A DNA stretch of 64,000 bases from Xenopus tropicalis (GCF_000004195.4 NC_030677.2:69092222-69156221); one strand, 5' to 3'. Counted from the stretch's first letter, positions 10,142 through 23,400 are shown. The notes: a model not told the origin generated them from the sequence alone. Made by a program: numbers and translations.

Positions 10142-12261
10142 GCTTTTAAAAATACTAAAAAATGCTTTCTTTTCTCTCTAGGTAAGTAGCTGATCTGAGT
10201 TATGAAGATATAAATACATATGAACAACATGCTGCAAAAGGTACCTGTACATGAAAATATGTATGTGTGTGTTTTGGTTCCTGGGGACCCTCTGCATATG
10301 GCTGACTACAATTATTACAACTCCCTGGTGTGCTTCTAGTTTTCTATGCCCAAACATTGTCTTCTGACATGTAATATGAACAGCAATACCTACCATTAAA
10401 AAAGCTAAAATATTCTAACCCCTTTATTCTTTGACATTGAACGGTTTAGTATTATATTTATTAAAATACAATTTGTGTAAGTTAAAATATGAATCCCAGA
10501 ACAACATGTTCTGTCTTGTCAGTTGGCTGTATAACTAACTAATGCTGATAAATCCTCATTTTCAAGCACAATGTGCAAAGTGCATTTTCGGCAAAAGGCC
10601 TCATGATATTCCCCACAATGAAGTCCCTTTACCCTCAATTGCAGCACAGTAGAAGCCATGAGGTGGGGGTGTGCTTGATGAGCCTTTATGGCCTCCATTA
10701 TGATTTGTTGAAGGCTACACTATAATACGGTGGCACTAAGTACAAATGAATGGTTTCAACTTTTCCTATATCCAAGTAAAAATACTCTCAATCTAAGGCA
10801 GCATGAATGCTACTACTTTCTTTCCTTTTTTTTGTCAATCAGCATATGGCCTCCTTAACCATTGTCTAACTTTAAATTCCTACCTGTGACATGAACATGA
10901 ACACATTAACATCTGTTGAAAATCTATTCTACATTTATCCCTATAATCACCATAGGATGAGATCATCTACCAGGCATTTCTCCATTTATGACATTGTAAT
11001 GTGGTAATGAACATCGTTAACTGGAGCAAGTGGTATTGGTAATCATTTTAGGTTTCTGAGAAAACATTTTTTAAAAGGCATTGCTGTATACAGTTTTATT
11101 GGCATCTACTGTACATGAATACACAATCTAAAAAACATGCAATATGTTTGGTCTCCCTTTTAAATTACATCTGGAAGGCTTATTTGTATAGTGGGCAGCA
11201 TATAACATTTCGCATTTTAAGACTGAGAATGTATCATCTTCATATTGCTATAAAGGCTACGTGCAGCTTTTTGCTGCTTTCTCTAAAATGGAAAAATGAT
11301 TTAATCCTCTCTACCTCTATATTTCATATAATCAAATTTCTCCTCATCTTGAAATACTCACTTAGACTTTTTCTTACACTTAATTATTTGAGAGAGCTCA
11401 TTTGTTACATTTAAAGCTTGCAACGCCATAATTACTAAGTCATGTGATCAGTAATTTTATAATGTTTTTTCCCCTTCTCCAGTGATCACAGTGAGTGCAT
11501 TGCAATTTCCCTTACTTATATCGGATCTTGGTGGTGATTTGATTAAAGATTACATTGTTTTATGCACAAATGAGCCTTCTAAAAAGTTCAATCTGATATC
11601 TGGATAACATTCAGTAGACAAACATTCTTTACAACAAGAAAAAAATTCCATGAAGTGCTGGAACATTTGGCGTTTGGAGCATTAAAGAATCCTTGATTCC
11701 ATCTTATTGGATCATCAGAATATGTAAACTGAGACCTGGGTTACATGGGGTCAGTGGCCAAACTGGGCAGTGGAATTGCAGATGCTTGTTGCAATCCTGG
11801 CAGTCCTTTTGTACTATAGAGAATGGCATTTTTGCCGGTTCTAAATACACTGGAGATCCTTACAATGTATGTTGTATCCATAATAACATCTGGCATTTTA
11901 TACATACTGGAAGAAAACTGGAATGCACTCAGATTTATTATTATCATTTTATAGTAGTGTGCATAGGGTTGTTTGATGGCTGGATTCATATAGACATGCA
12001 ATCAGCTGGCTCAAGGTCACTGCTGGGATTATTTTCCAACCCTGATTTTAATATAAGACAACCCCCACATTCTCATATGTTTGCATGAAAAAAATGCATT
12101 TTCTGTCCAGATAGACAGGCTGATTTAAAAATTGATGGCAAGTACGTGAACACAATAACAGACAGGCAAGAATATATGGGACTCGTGTTAGAGTAGAATC
12201 AATTTTGTAGGACGGGGCCCAGGATCTACAAAGAACCATAAATTAGACAGTCATGCCAAGG
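10142..12261. other. Noncoding stretch
   Basis: AT-rich. ORFs at 11115-11414 (99 codons) and 11693-12088 (131 codons) have no recognisable domain or splice context, and I take them as chance. No repeat structure was recognised. Confidence 0.4.
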
Positions 12262-12395
12262 CCAAGTATACAACCTATTATCTGAAATGCTTGGGACTTG
12301 GAGTTTCCCGCACAAGGGATCTTTGCATCAGTTGGGTCACCATACCTTAAGGCTGCTAAAAATCATTTAAACAGATAATCTCAATAGGATTGCAT
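12262..12395 (-). mobile_element. Degraded partial copy of the CAGGTATGGGATCC hairpin MITE
   Basis: The order of motifs (ATTATCTGAAATGCTTGGGACTTGG, cut here to its core GAAATGCTTGGGACTTGG, then CTGCTAAAAATCATTTAAA, then CAATAGGATTG) matches one half of the fuller copies at 17865 and 60643. The rest is missing. Confidence 0.6.
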
Positions 12396-14083
12396 GAAAA
12401 TTGGGGAATCAGTGTGTTTTTAACAAGGTTGTGGGGTTTTAAACAAGGTTGTGGGGGCTGACTACTTGGAGTGCCTGCCTTAGCTTTAAAAATGTCCTAT
12501 TCCACATCTAGATCTCAAGGAACTTATGCTTTATAAGCATTATATCCCCAATGAACTGAGGTCATTATCCATTTGCACTATTTTATAAAGCTAATTTGTA
12601 TTTGAAGCTCATTTTAAATCAAATAAAATTTAGATGATATGGAAGCCACAGACAATACATCAGAATGGTGTATAGTATATAGAGTACTCTTTTACTAGAG
12701 CATACAGCTAAATAGGCAGAATTAGTGTTCCTTTAAATCAGGTGCATCTGTTGCTATTAAACATAAAATTACCACCATATGGGTTCATTTATTGACTTCC
12801 TTCTGGAGTTTGAAAATAGTATGTGAGATTTGGAAGAAATATCTGAAATTAAATCTGTTCAGCCTCCTTGTGGAATTCTGCATTCTAAATATTGGCTGCT
12901 GCTGGTTGCTCTCACAGCATACCTGCCAAGCAGCTTCTAAGCTATTTTATCCCTGTATATTTCCAGTAATATTATATTAAGCCATTAATTAAAAATAAAA
13001 AAATAAATAAATCTGAAAACATAGTGTATTGAACAGGCTATTGGAAGTGAAATATTCTAATAGCAAGTGCCTAATAATTGCTAAGGTCTCAGTAAGTACT
13101 ACTTAGGCCATGAGTTCTTATCAATGTTTACGAAACGATTAATGTTTAATGATGTTACAGTATTGGCTTTACATTAACTACTAATGTTTTGTTTAGTAGA
13201 CACATTAATGTATCAGTTACTTTTATTTATTTCAGGGCCATTTCTATTTAAAATAGTGCTGGCTGTAGGGTTTTTAGCTTTCAGCAATCAGTGTTGTACT
13301 TACAGACAAAGTAGTACTAAGTGTAGAGTTATTGAACCAGGGTTATTAAGTATAATTTGTCTCAAAGCAGCATTAGTAGGAAAGCGGCAAATCACATAAG
13401 ATTGTGGTGCATTATGTGTTAGAGTATGCTAGTCTAGTAGTGCTGTAGACAGGGAGCAAAATCAGTATTTATTTATTCTGTACAGTACCTTAGGGCACCA
13501 CAGGGCAGAATGTAAATAAGGTTTAAATCCAATTGGTAGTTTTTCTATCTCTTTAATGTTTAGTAGCTCAGTACATTTTAACTAAAAAAATAAGACCTGC
13601 CTAAGAAGCACCGACATTGTAGAATTTAGGGAAAAGCAGTACTGGGGCACATAAGTTTTAATTGTATTCCCATGGTTTGGAAGTTCTGGCACTTGCACAC
13701 ACACAGTGTTGTTGTAATGAGAGAGTAGTTTAGGTTTGTGGTTGGAAACACCATTGAAGAAGCAACTTTGAGTGTTTTTTCCATTTCCAAGTTTATTATG
13801 ATTTGGAAAATAGGCTTATGTCATTTAACATGAAAAACTATGATAGTGATTTTTCAGAGCTGCTTGTGTAGTGTCAAGCTGTTAAAGAAATGTAGCAAAC
13901 CCTAAAAGGCACTTGGATTTTATTGGCTGTGCCCTACTATGACTTTAAGCCCTTTTTCTTTTTGATTCTAATAACTCTGATTTTCCTTGCCTGAAACAGT
14001 GGGGAATTTTAGCTTGTTGGCTTCAGCTTCAAAGTATTTTATTAAATAAATATGTTTCATGTCAATATAATACTGTGCACAAT
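12396..14083. other. Noncoding stretch
   Basis: AT-rich with a partial direct duplication (AACAAGGTTGTGGGG) near 12422-12452. ORFs of 60-70 codons are unremarkable. No gene seen. Confidence 0.4.
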
Positions 14084-14632
14084 ATAGGGGAACCCTGGCT
14101 TCCAAACCCCAGAGAAACCCCTTATATACCTATTGCTGTTATCTGTTCCTTCAAAAACTATGAATAAATACCATTTTTATATGCTGAAATTCAGATGCAA
14201 AACAGTTCTATTTCTGCATCATTTGAAATCCTGGCAGGAGAGGAGGGACTAAAACATTAATGTTACAAATTGTAACAACTCCACAGCTTAAAGACTGCAA
14301 GCAGTAACTACATAACCCACAATACACTTTGATGTTCCTTTCCTTATTGACATCACATGTGCAGGGAATTGTGGGGTTTGGAGGATTGAGGCTGAAGTCA
14401 GACTGAGGACAGTCGACTACTGTAACATTTCTTTTTTTCAGTCTCAACGTAGTCAGCCAGATCAGCAGGAGAACAGGGGGTCAGGCTTAGGTAACTGATC
14501 CAAACCATATTATTACATTAAAAAACATGAAAAGGCTGCATATTTTTTAATTGATGTATATTGCAAAGTTGCTTGAAATTATGTTTACATTTTAAACAGC
14601 TTAGATTGTGTTTGGGTGGAGTTTGCCTTTAA
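14084..14632. mobile_element. Non-autonomous repeat, copy 1 of a pair, TTAA at right end
   Basis: The right end reads GGAGTTTGCC followed by TTAA, and the left end starts AGGGGAACCCTGG. The interior is clearly homologous to 61299-61813, with shared blocks TTATATGCTGAAAT, CCTTATTGACATCACATGTG, GGCTGAAGTCAGACTGAGG and TGCAAAGTTGCTTGAAATTA. It has no coding capacity. Confidence 0.75.
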
Positions 14633-16224
14633 ACATAACTAGACTTCAGTGCAAATTGTTATTGATCTTGGTTATTTAGAAAGGTTTCTAGCTCCTGTTA
14701 TTTAGTAGCCATTAGTAAATACTAAACACTGCTACACTTTACAGAGATTGTGTATCATTCACATTGATGGCTGCTTCAGTGAAGCTTACAATATAAGGTC
14801 CCTTTTACATTACATCACTAGATTGCTAGATTCAGTTTCTTCAAGAGACAAATAACCAGCCTGTATGCAGAAATGCCAACCACCCTCATGTCGTGAGGGA
14901 GATAATGATCCAGTCCTGGCCCTTTTGGGACCATATTTCATTTTATAATTTAGTGTGAAGAGGGATTCATGCCTTAAAACACAGGACCATTATCTCCGTC
15001 ATGGCATGGTGCTGGATGAAATCTTTGTGTTCTTATATATATTGTATATTTCTTTATTTTGTGATGTGTCCCTTCCCTGCTGACATCACTCACTATACCG
15101 CCCTAAAGTGTTTATTAGGCTCAATTTTGTTGTTTTAATTCACTTTGAGAAAGACTAGGGATCTAGCCGATACATCAGTCTCCATATTCAATAAAGCACC
15201 TGTAACACTTTGTATAAGAACTGTGACTTTGGACCTGTCCTTCTTGGTGGATTCTTCATTGTTGGAACTGCACCCAGGTGTTCTTACATTGAATATGTGT
15301 GAGTGCCAGCTATGTTGGCTTTTAATTTTACATAGAATATAATAGACAATATATAGACATACACTTTTTTATGTAACTGACCTTTTTTGACCCACGCATA
15401 TGGAAATATTCAATTTGCACAAATCGCAATTAGCTTAGCTAAGTGTTTTATATATGTGGGGATAGACTGCAGAAAAAGGACACCCAGTCTTTCATTTTCA
15501 TATATATTTATTTAAATATATAAATACAGATCAGATGTAATCAGGATTCTTCTGTGGCTTATTTAAGTTATGTTATTTTTCTCTGATATACTTGCACTTG
15601 CTTGGAATTATTTGCATATCTCTGATATATGATTTCATTTCTAAGTGCTAAAGTTTATAAATATTTTTATAGACAAGAATGATTTCAAGTGCATGTAGGC
15701 TTGGAGAAGATATAATGAGGTTGCTGTAACCTTAGTGGCTCATCTTCCTGATGATGTTTGTTCTTCATAATATATCTAATAATACCTACTTTAAGGATGG
15801 GGCATCAGTAATAGACACTGAGTGCTGACGTGTATGTTCGGCAGATTTCCGGCAGTGATATTTATACATGCTTTTACTGTCTTTTAACAAAGTACAAAGC
15901 TCTTACAAGGTTGTACCGTCATCCTGCCTGCGCTGGAATGAGTACTAGTAGTACTAACAAAACAGCAAAACTGACTAAACTATATCTGCAAGATTTCATT
16001 TGTTAAGAATACCTGATTGTGGGAAGAATCTGGGACACTTATAAAAAGTGCAGATAGAAGGCTTGCCTAATTGCAGGATATTTCAAATAATTGGGTAACC
16101 ATATCATTTTTAGAAACATTTTGATATGAAGTGTTTCATTCGTTTCTGAGCTCCTCCAGGCATGTACTGTATGAACATGCTTACAGTACATCACAACACA
16201 TCACAGTTCAAGCAAAGACACAAA
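14633..16224. other. Noncoding stretch
   Basis: AT-rich with no gene or clear repeat. A short inverted pair around 14885-15005 (CATGTCGTGAGGGAGATAATG and its near complement, of which the core GAGATAATG is clear) may be a small hairpin repeat. Confidence 0.4.
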
Positions 16225-16386
16225 AGGGCGTATTTATTAACAATGGAGACAAACATCACAATTATGTTACCCATAGCTACAAATCAGCAATTGGATTTTA
16301 ATGGTCACCTACAAGTTAGAAAAGGAAAGTAAAGATCTGGCAACAGATCTGGTGATGTTTGTCTCCAGTGTTAAAAAATAGGCCCC
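16225..16386. mobile_element. Hairpin MITE, GGGC(C)-TATTTATTAAC ends
   Basis: The left arm CAATGGAGACAAACATCAC pairs with GTGATGTTTGTCTCCAGTG on the right. The ends read GGGCGTATTTATTAA and TTAAAAAATAGGCCCC. About 160 bp and non-coding. Confidence 0.75.
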
Positions 16387-16895
16387 ACCAAATGTACCAG
16401 CTAAAAGGCATTGCAGTAGCTGTGTTTACCCAAAAATGCACCACAATGCCACTAAAATACATAGTGATTAGCACATTGCATAGCATATGTTTCACTACTT
16501 TTTTAATCATATAATGTACAAATTTACACCAAAGAAGCTCAAAAATATTGGAAACTACGATTCCCAGCATCCTCCCAGCAGCTGGAGTGACTGAAGGTTC
16601 CCATCCCTATAGTAATGAGTCACTGAAGACAGCTGCAAGGCAGATACAAATCATTGCAGCTTCTTTCTGGAAAGTGCAAATATTTACTGGAACAATACGT
16701 TATATTCCCTTTACCCTTCACTGAACCTCTTACCTACTTTATCTAAGTCCTATTTATAGGCAATGTTTCCAGAGTGTGAGACAAGCTGCCACTCTTCTTC
16801 TTCTGTGTCATAATACTTTAACCTTCATTGCTCACAAGACTTTTGAATCACGTTGGGAAATGATATATAGTAGTGCAACTGAGGGTTGTAATTTT
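16387..16895. other. Noncoding spacer
   Basis: It includes a block near 16545-16580 (ACTACGATTCCCAGCATCCT) resembling a common vertebrate repeat end, too short to assign. No gene. Confidence 0.35.
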
Positions 16896-17330
16896 TCAAG
16901 GGGTTGCTCATTTTTAAATTAACCTTTAGTATGATGAAGACATTGATTCTGAGACAATTTGAAAATTGTCCTTAATTTTTTTAATTTATGTGGTTTTTCA
17001 GTTATTTAACTTTCTGTTTAGCAGCTCTCCTTTTTGGTATGTCGCCAGCTATCTGGTTGCTGTTGTTTTATTTACTCTAGCAGCCAGGCAAAGGTTTGAA
17101 TGAAAGATTGGAATATAAATAGGAGAAGGACTAAATAATAAGTTAAGTAATAAAAAGTAACAGTAAAAGTGTAGACTCACAGAGCAATAGTTTTTGGCTG
17201 CTGCAATGAGTGACCCCTATTTGAAAGGTGGAAAAGGTCAGGAGAAAAAAACAGCTCAAAAACTAAAAATAAAAGAAGAAAACAATCAAAATAAATAAAT
17301 AATAAAGACCAATAGCAAAGTTGGTAGCAA
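16896..17330 (+). mobile_element. TTAAAGGGGTTGTTCACC-family MITE, long copy, right end lost
   Basis: It starts AAGGGGTTGCTCAT, followed by TTAACCTTTAGTATGATG, TATTTAACTTTCTGTTTAGC, ATAGGAGAAGGACTAAATAA and GTGACCCCTATTTGAAAG. This is the order I know for a very abundant frog MITE. The expected right terminus (GGTGAACCACCCCTTTAA) is absent. Confidence 0.7.
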
Positions 17331-17864
17331 TCAGACATTATGAATATTGGTAGTGTGTATACATTAAAACAGCCTAAATTACACTGGCAATATTGATATA
17401 GCTGTACTACATGATACATAATTCTCAGAGGTTACAGATTTACATGAAATTTTTCCCTATTATGATTTAGAATATATTATAAATAAAAGCAGGCTGGGAA
17501 AATCATGACTACAGTGACAGAAGCTATAACTTGCTAGGACGATTCTGTCAGATGATTCTGTCAGGGACCTTGCTGCTCGCTTCCACATACTATAAATAAC
17601 AAATTACATTCCATAACCCTTCAGTATTTACAGAAGCACATAGTTTGGTTACTACCATCAATAGTATGTTTCTGTATATATGTTATTACTGTTTCTTCCA
17701 TATACTACACATGCAACTTTCATTTTAGAAGGTTAAGCGGAAACTTAGTGAGTAAGGTACTAAAATTATTCTTGCCTCAGGCCCATGTGACCAGTTATTA
17801 AAATACAAAGAAAGGCTAATTTATGGGGTCTGAATTTGCACCTTTGTTTATTAGCCTTTCCTCG
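17331..17864. other. Noncoding spacer
   Basis: AT-rich. A local GATTCTGTCAG direct repeat lies near 17541-17563. No gene seen. Confidence 0.4.
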
Positions 17865-18193
17865 TATAGGTTTGGGACCTGTTATCCAGAATGCTTGGGA
17901 CCTGGGGTTTTCCGGATAAGGGGTCTTTCTGTAATTTGGATCTCCATAACTTAAGTCTGCTAAAAATCATTTAAATATTAAATAACCCTAATAGGCTTGT
18001 TTTGCCTCCAATAAGGATTAATTATATCTTAGTTAGGAACAAGTACAAGGTTCTGTTTTATAATTACTGAGACAAAGGAAATCATTTTTAAAAATTTGAA
18101 TTATTTGCTTGTAATTAATTCTATGGCAGATGGCCTTTCCGTATTTTGTAACTTTCTGGATAATGGGTTTCCAGATAAGGGATCTCATACCTT
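17865..18193 (-). mobile_element. CAGGTATGGGATCC hairpin MITE, full-length copy
   Basis: It starts GGGACCTGTTATCCAGAATG and ends TTTCCAGATAAGGGATCTCA with a decayed CATACCT terminus. The interior CCTCCAATAAGGATTAATTA and TCATTTTTAAAAATTTGAAT are shared with 38389-38712 and 60643-60969. No coding capacity. Confidence 0.85.
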
Positions 18194-18387
18194 TATTTAA
18201 CTCTCCCTGTGCTGTGACAGAATTAACTCCAGAGTATGATCTTTCTTCTGATGGCTTACAGTTTTGTGTGGCTTGGGTAATTTGCATGTCTTTAGTGAAC
18301 AGTATAGATTGAATTATAATATTTACAAATAATGAGTAAAGATCAGCATAGAATTTAGATCCACAAACACACCTTGGAATGAATAGA

Positions 18388-18564
18388 TTAAAGGGGTTGT
18401 TCATATTAGAGCATATAGAGAGTAATATTCTGTAAATATGTCTGTAATTTTTTGTTGTTTAATTATTTCTCTTTTTGTTCAGCAACTCTCCGAGTGAAAA
18501 GTTGCTTGGAATTGGCCATTCTATAACATACTAAAAGTTAACTTAATGTTGAACCACCCCTTTC
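18388..18564 (+). mobile_element. TTAAAGGGGTTGTTCA MITE, short internally deleted copy
   Basis: It starts with TTAA at 18388-18391 and AAGGGGTTGTTCA, and ends GTTGAACCACCCCTTT. The interior GGCCATTCTATAACATACTA is the standard right-hand block. At about 177 bp it is an internally deleted version of the element at 16896. Confidence 0.78.
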
Positions 18565-19669
18565 ACACAGATACATTGTGATAAATTGTTTATATTCCTG
18601 CTTGTCTTGTGCTCCCATTTTTCTCTATTTGTCTCTCTTTTTTTAATCTAAAATGTATTAATTCATACAAGGCCCAAATCTGGTTTGTGTCAGGCAGTAA
18701 AACATTATTGCACACTACTGCATCTCATTAGAGCGTTTGTACATTGTTTTATGGAACACTGAATAAAGTACACAGTAAAAGCAAAGAGAATAACAGTAAC
18801 CACTAAGCAGGCCCATCCTGCACTAAAACAGCACTAATTGCTTGTTGATGGTTTAAATGTGCCCTTTGAAGCCATTGATTATGTATAATTTCACTACTTT
18901 AGTAGCAAGATATTTGGGTTGGATGAGTCTGCGTGCGGCTTGATGCAATCTCGGCGAGCAAACATTTGTTTCCAGGATGCAGTCCCTTCCCATCAGATTT
19001 GCCCCACATACTTTCCAATAAACACTGAACAGCCCGGGAATCAATGAAGCACAAAACAGTTCGATGTCAGTTGCTATGGGCACCAAGGCTTTTTTGGGGA
19101 GAAGTGGCAGCGTTCTGCTTAATCAGTATGCGCAGCAGTAAACTACATTATTGCAGATGAAAGACATGGAATATATTATCAGGAGTCTGGAAACTTGCTT
19201 TATTATTAAAGCCTGACTTCTCTTTCCCAGTTATATATTCTCTGCTGTTTTTATTTTCTTTTTATACACAGGTGTTGTTGTTTAGCCAGTTATGTTTTGT
19301 CTTCTGAATGAGCATGAGTATGAACAGTGCTAAAGTAGATCCTTACAGGGTATCTAAACCAAACAATGAATTAATGCAAACTTACTTGGGGTCCTTCTCT
19401 GAGCAAGGTGCTTAAACTGGGAGTCAGCAGCCCAAGGGCTATCTCAATAAAGACAGTGCATAAAGTACATAGACAGTTAGGGCTGCTAATGCGGTGGGCC
19501 TATAAAAAGAGCCTGTGAGTAAAAATCCTGCTATTAGAAGTCTAAAACTGCTAAATCTTAGAAACCATTTAACCAAAAACCACAAAAATAGGAAATTAAT
19601 ATAAATTACAAATGTGTTCAGAGGACCACTCTTAGTTTCCATCTATTCTTTTTTTGGTTAAGAGCCCCA
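18565..19669. other. Noncoding stretch with a less AT-rich unique island
   Basis: 18850-19090 is somewhat richer in GC and unlike the repeats around it; a conserved noncoding element is possible. The 77-codon minus ORF there is not recognisable. The rest is plain AT-rich sequence. Confidence 0.35.
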
Positions 19670-20110
19670 TTAAAGGAGAAGGAAAGCTACTGAGGCAGTA
19701 TATTGTTAACAGATTAGTCACAATAGTGCAAGATAGAATGCTTTATTTATGTTGCAGAATGCTTTGCCAAATAGGCCTAGAAGCTCTGTGTTTAAGAAAG
19801 CAGCTTCCATATTAGCTTGGTGTGATGTAACTTCCTTATCCTGCCTGATTCTCTCACACACTGCTGGCTGGTAGCTGTCAGTTCAGATTTCAGCAGGGAG
19901 GGGAGGGGGAGAGAGGAGCAAGTTGAGTATGCTCAAGTCATACTCAACCTGGAGGTTTGAGGTGAGAGAGGGACATTTAATACAGAGAAACATGTGTACA
20001 GAATAGAAGGAAAGGAACTCAGAGAATCATTCCTGTGAGTGCTTATGGCTGCATTTACATTTACCTTTCTGACAGAGCTTACTTAATTTTTACATTTCCT
20101 TCTCCTTTAA
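19670..20110. mobile_element. TTAA-flanked MITE with AGGAGAAGGAAAG ends
   Basis: TTAA lies at 19670-19673 and 20107-20110. The terminal inverted repeat is AAGGAGAAGGAAA on the left and TTTCCTTCTCCTT on the right. The 441-bp interior has a purine-rich GGGAGGGGAGGGGGAGAGAGG block. TTAA flanks fit a piggyBac- or Kolobok-type non-autonomous element. Confidence 0.85.
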
Positions 20111-20582
20111 ACTGCAAATGGGCCACTTTTTAGCACTACATCAAATTATCTGTTGAGGGAACATTGGTAGTTGTAGTCCTGCAACATGTGAAGTGTTGAT
20201 GGTTGCCTTTGACAGGTGAAACTGGGACATATAAATATAGTTAGCACAGCATCTTTTTGGGGCCAAGAATATAATAGGCCTCAAGGGAATTCAGTCTTGT
20301 GCAGAATTTCTACTGCATACTTGTTCAAAACAGCTCATCCTCTCTAAAAAATGTTTTGCATAAAATACAAAACTCAGAGGGATGGCATACAGGACATTTA
20401 GGCAGCCACCCTAAAGCTCAAGTGCGGGCAACAAAACATCCAAAAATACATCTGTATTGAAGTCAGTCAGGTAAAACATTTCAATCGAGTAATTGGGTGA
20501 AAATGTTTTACTGGTTGTGATTTTGCTTGACATCCATACAAAAGGAATTTTTTGAGAAGTTTTGTCTCCTGTGCTGGAGGAG
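20111..20582. other. Noncoding spacer
   Basis: No gene or repeat recognised. Confidence 0.35.
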
Positions 20583-20723
20583 ATTTAGCCATCATCCCGC
20601 CCGCCGGCGACTTACATGTTCGCCGGTGGGATGGCAGGGGTAGGCAACTCGGGGAGATTAGTCGCCCGCGAACAGGGAGTTTTATCGCGGGCGACTAATC
20701 TCCCCCGTGTGCCAGAGCCCTAA
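20583..20723. mobile_element. GC-rich nested-hairpin repeat
   Basis: Two hairpins lie side by side: CGCCGGCG/CGCCGG around 20600-20625, and GGGAGATTAGTCGCCCGCGA paired with TCGCGGGCGACTAATCTCCC across 20652-20704. Such ATTAGTCGCC hairpins are common in frog repeats, and a diverged relative lies at 34222-34475. Confidence 0.75.
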
Positions 20724-20990
20724 GCTCATGTGACACAGCTACTGTTACTGGATAGTTTATTTTTTTTTGTTTTCTGAGGGGCATGTGAAAAAAATGACCT
20801 TATGTTGTAATGTAATGATAGCTATTAAGCTTTATATGCCAGCTACAACTCTGATTACGTTAATGCTGTAAAATTTACAGTAAATAGGACTCAGAACTAT
20901 ATGTTTAGAAGGCAAAAAATTTAAAAAGTGTTCTTCCCCCATTCCATAATTATTAGTGGGCATTGTGTTTTATTGTTATGTTATATATGT

Positions 20991-21279
20991 TACAGGTATG
21001 GGATCTCTTAACCAGACCCAGTATCCAGAAAGCTCCACATTTCAGTAAGGGTATCTCCAATCTAAGGTTCAATCCAAGGCCTATTTTAAGTGAATAATGG
21101 TATTTATTTTTTAATTATAAAACAGTACCTTGTACTTGATGCTATCTCAGCTGCATAAATCTATATTGGTGACAACACAATCCTATTAGGTTTGTTTAAT
21201 GTTTATTTTTTTCTTTTAGTAGGTTTAAGGTATTGTGATCCAAATTACAGCATTCCAGATAATGGAATCCATACCTGTA
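20991..21279 (+). mobile_element. CAGGTATGGGATCC hairpin MITE, diverged copy
   Basis: TACAGGTATGGGATCT opens the element and ATGGAATCCATACCTGTA closes it, with TA at both edges. AACAGTACCTTGTACTTGAT is the shared interior block. Confidence 0.83.
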
Positions 21280-23174
21280 CAGTTTGGTGGGAGAGTTGTG
21301 GTTTGATGTACGACAGTTTATCTGTAGGAGAAATATACTGGCAAGCTCAGGCAGAACTTTATATTGCATACAGATGTTTGCAGATGGGGTATTTGTGCCA
21401 GGAAAAGCTATGCTTTATCGTTGCAGTAATAAGAAAGTACCCTGTATTTGATGGTAACTACACTGCATAAATCCATGGTGAAGGCAAAACATTTTTAGTA
21501 GCCTTAGTAGCAAGTTTAATTCATTCTGGATATTAGATGCATTACCTTTTATTAAGTATAAGATATTTAATGAATGTTCCATGTTAAGCGCTAATGACTT
21601 TAAAATGTTGATACCATGCCTGGCAATGCCTTTAGCAAAATGGCATCTGTACTTACTGCATCATGCCCCAAGTTAGTCTAGCTCTGTACTAGGAAACCGT
21701 TTAGAAAAAGTGATTGGTCCCACGCATTGAATACAAACAGTTCAGGCCTCAGCCTCCCACTGTTGATGATATAATATTGGGCTGCCGAGAGAGGGAAGCA
21801 AAGACTCCTCCCGATAACCATTCTCTTCCACAGGGACTGGTATAATTTTAGTATCTTTTTTTTTTCTAGTTAGATGTGGGTTTTAAACTATGGGAAAGCA
21901 GATTATAAACATTCCTGCGCAAATTGAGTTTCTCTGTGGATGTGAGGATATGTGCTGTTAATGGACTGCTTTTAAGAAATACAGCATTAGCACAATTGTG
22001 CTCAGACTGGAACCCAGAGGGGAAATGGCAAAGCATCTCCTGGATATGGGATTTAGTGAGGGATTATCGACATCTCTGAGGTGCATGCACTTGCACTGCC
22101 AATTACCTATCACAGATGGATCTGTTAGTGACTAGGCCTTCCATAACACGCAGAGCAAACAAGGGATTACTGGATAAACAATTATTCACAATTCAGTATT
22201 AACTCATGACTGATTAATAAATGCCCCTTCATGTACCAGGCAGAGAACTGGGGTGACCAAATAAGCTTGTTAGATATACCTCCTGACATTCTCAGCTTTC
22301 CCTAGGGGACTGGAATTTGTAGGTCAGTGTTTTTCTTAGTTGGATTTTTGTAGTGGGATAGTTATCCTTAATACCATTTGTTCAGTGGTCAGATTATAAT
22401 AAAAAAAATGATGCATTACAAAGAAGTATAAAGCTCATGGACAGCCTATGCAACTTGAAAGTCTCTTGGAGAGCCACATCCATTTCTATGGACCTGCAAC
22501 TGGACTGTCCTATTGTTGCTAACAGATCACAGAGGGTAGTAACATAGATATTTCATTTCTTCTGTTCAAAAAGAAAACAGCATTAAAGTAAAATTTTAGG
22601 TTTTATCCAAGACTATTCTGTTGATGTCAAAGTATACAACACAGTCTTTTGCACAGGTTTATTAATTTCCTTAGTTGGCAATATTAAAAATGATTCTGTT
22701 TATTTGGAATTACCCACTGATAAAATCATCATTAAGCTCCCATGTTGTCAGTTGGATAACGATCTATTCTTGGTAAATTTGTCCATTACAAAGATATGAG
22801 CTATTTTCTTGTAGATGTTGGATACCAAAAGAAAATAATAGAAGACTGTTTCCAGTACAAAATGTGGCATATGCAGACTCCTATATTCCTCAGAGCCTCA
22901 TCACTTTGTGTTATATAACAGTTTCAGAGCCATAACACTATTAGGATGGTATTAGACACTTAAATGCATTTTTTTACATGATTATATAATTGAAGATATT
23001 TAGTACTACATGGGCTTCTTGCATCTGGTTGCAGTAAAGGAATAATTGGTTTGTACAAAGAGTACAAAGCAATGTTACAGCATATTTTTAATTGAGAGCT
23101 GTGCACTTGTCTGATGTTGTTTAAACACACAATGATGGGTATATTGAAGAGACGTAGAAATTATATTGCAGTGT
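21280..23174. other. Noncoding stretch
   Basis: No coding exon or repeat structure recognised. 21690-21850 is mixed-composition unique sequence. Confidence 0.4.
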
Positions 23175-23400
23175 CAACCACTGTAACCTACAGCACTTAC
23201 TATGTGCCTGTTTGTGTCTGTAAATTACCCACCCACTTAGATTGCAAACTCTACAGGACAGGGACCTCCTTCCTCTTGTCTCTTTGATGCAGCTGTTCTT
23301 TGTATTATTATTATTGTAATGACCCCTGTTTATTCTATTAATGTATTGTTCTGCTGCACAGTGCTGTGTACATATGTAGAGCTATATGAATAAAAATATA
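23175..23400 (+). mobile_element. 3' tail of a CR1/L2-like LINE
   Basis: ACCACTGTAACCTACAGCAC is followed by TTAGATTGCAAACTCTACAG, GACAGGGACCTCC, and an A-rich end (AGCTATATGAATAAAAATAT). The same order occurs at 55460-55695 and, on the minus strand, at 47537-47650. Non-coding 3' UTR part only; the superfamily is inferred from the layout. Confidence 0.55.

Noticed and set aside
11693..12088. 131-codon ORF
   Set aside because: Composition is not protein-like, it has no motifs and no splice sites, and it overlaps a minus ORF of similar quality.
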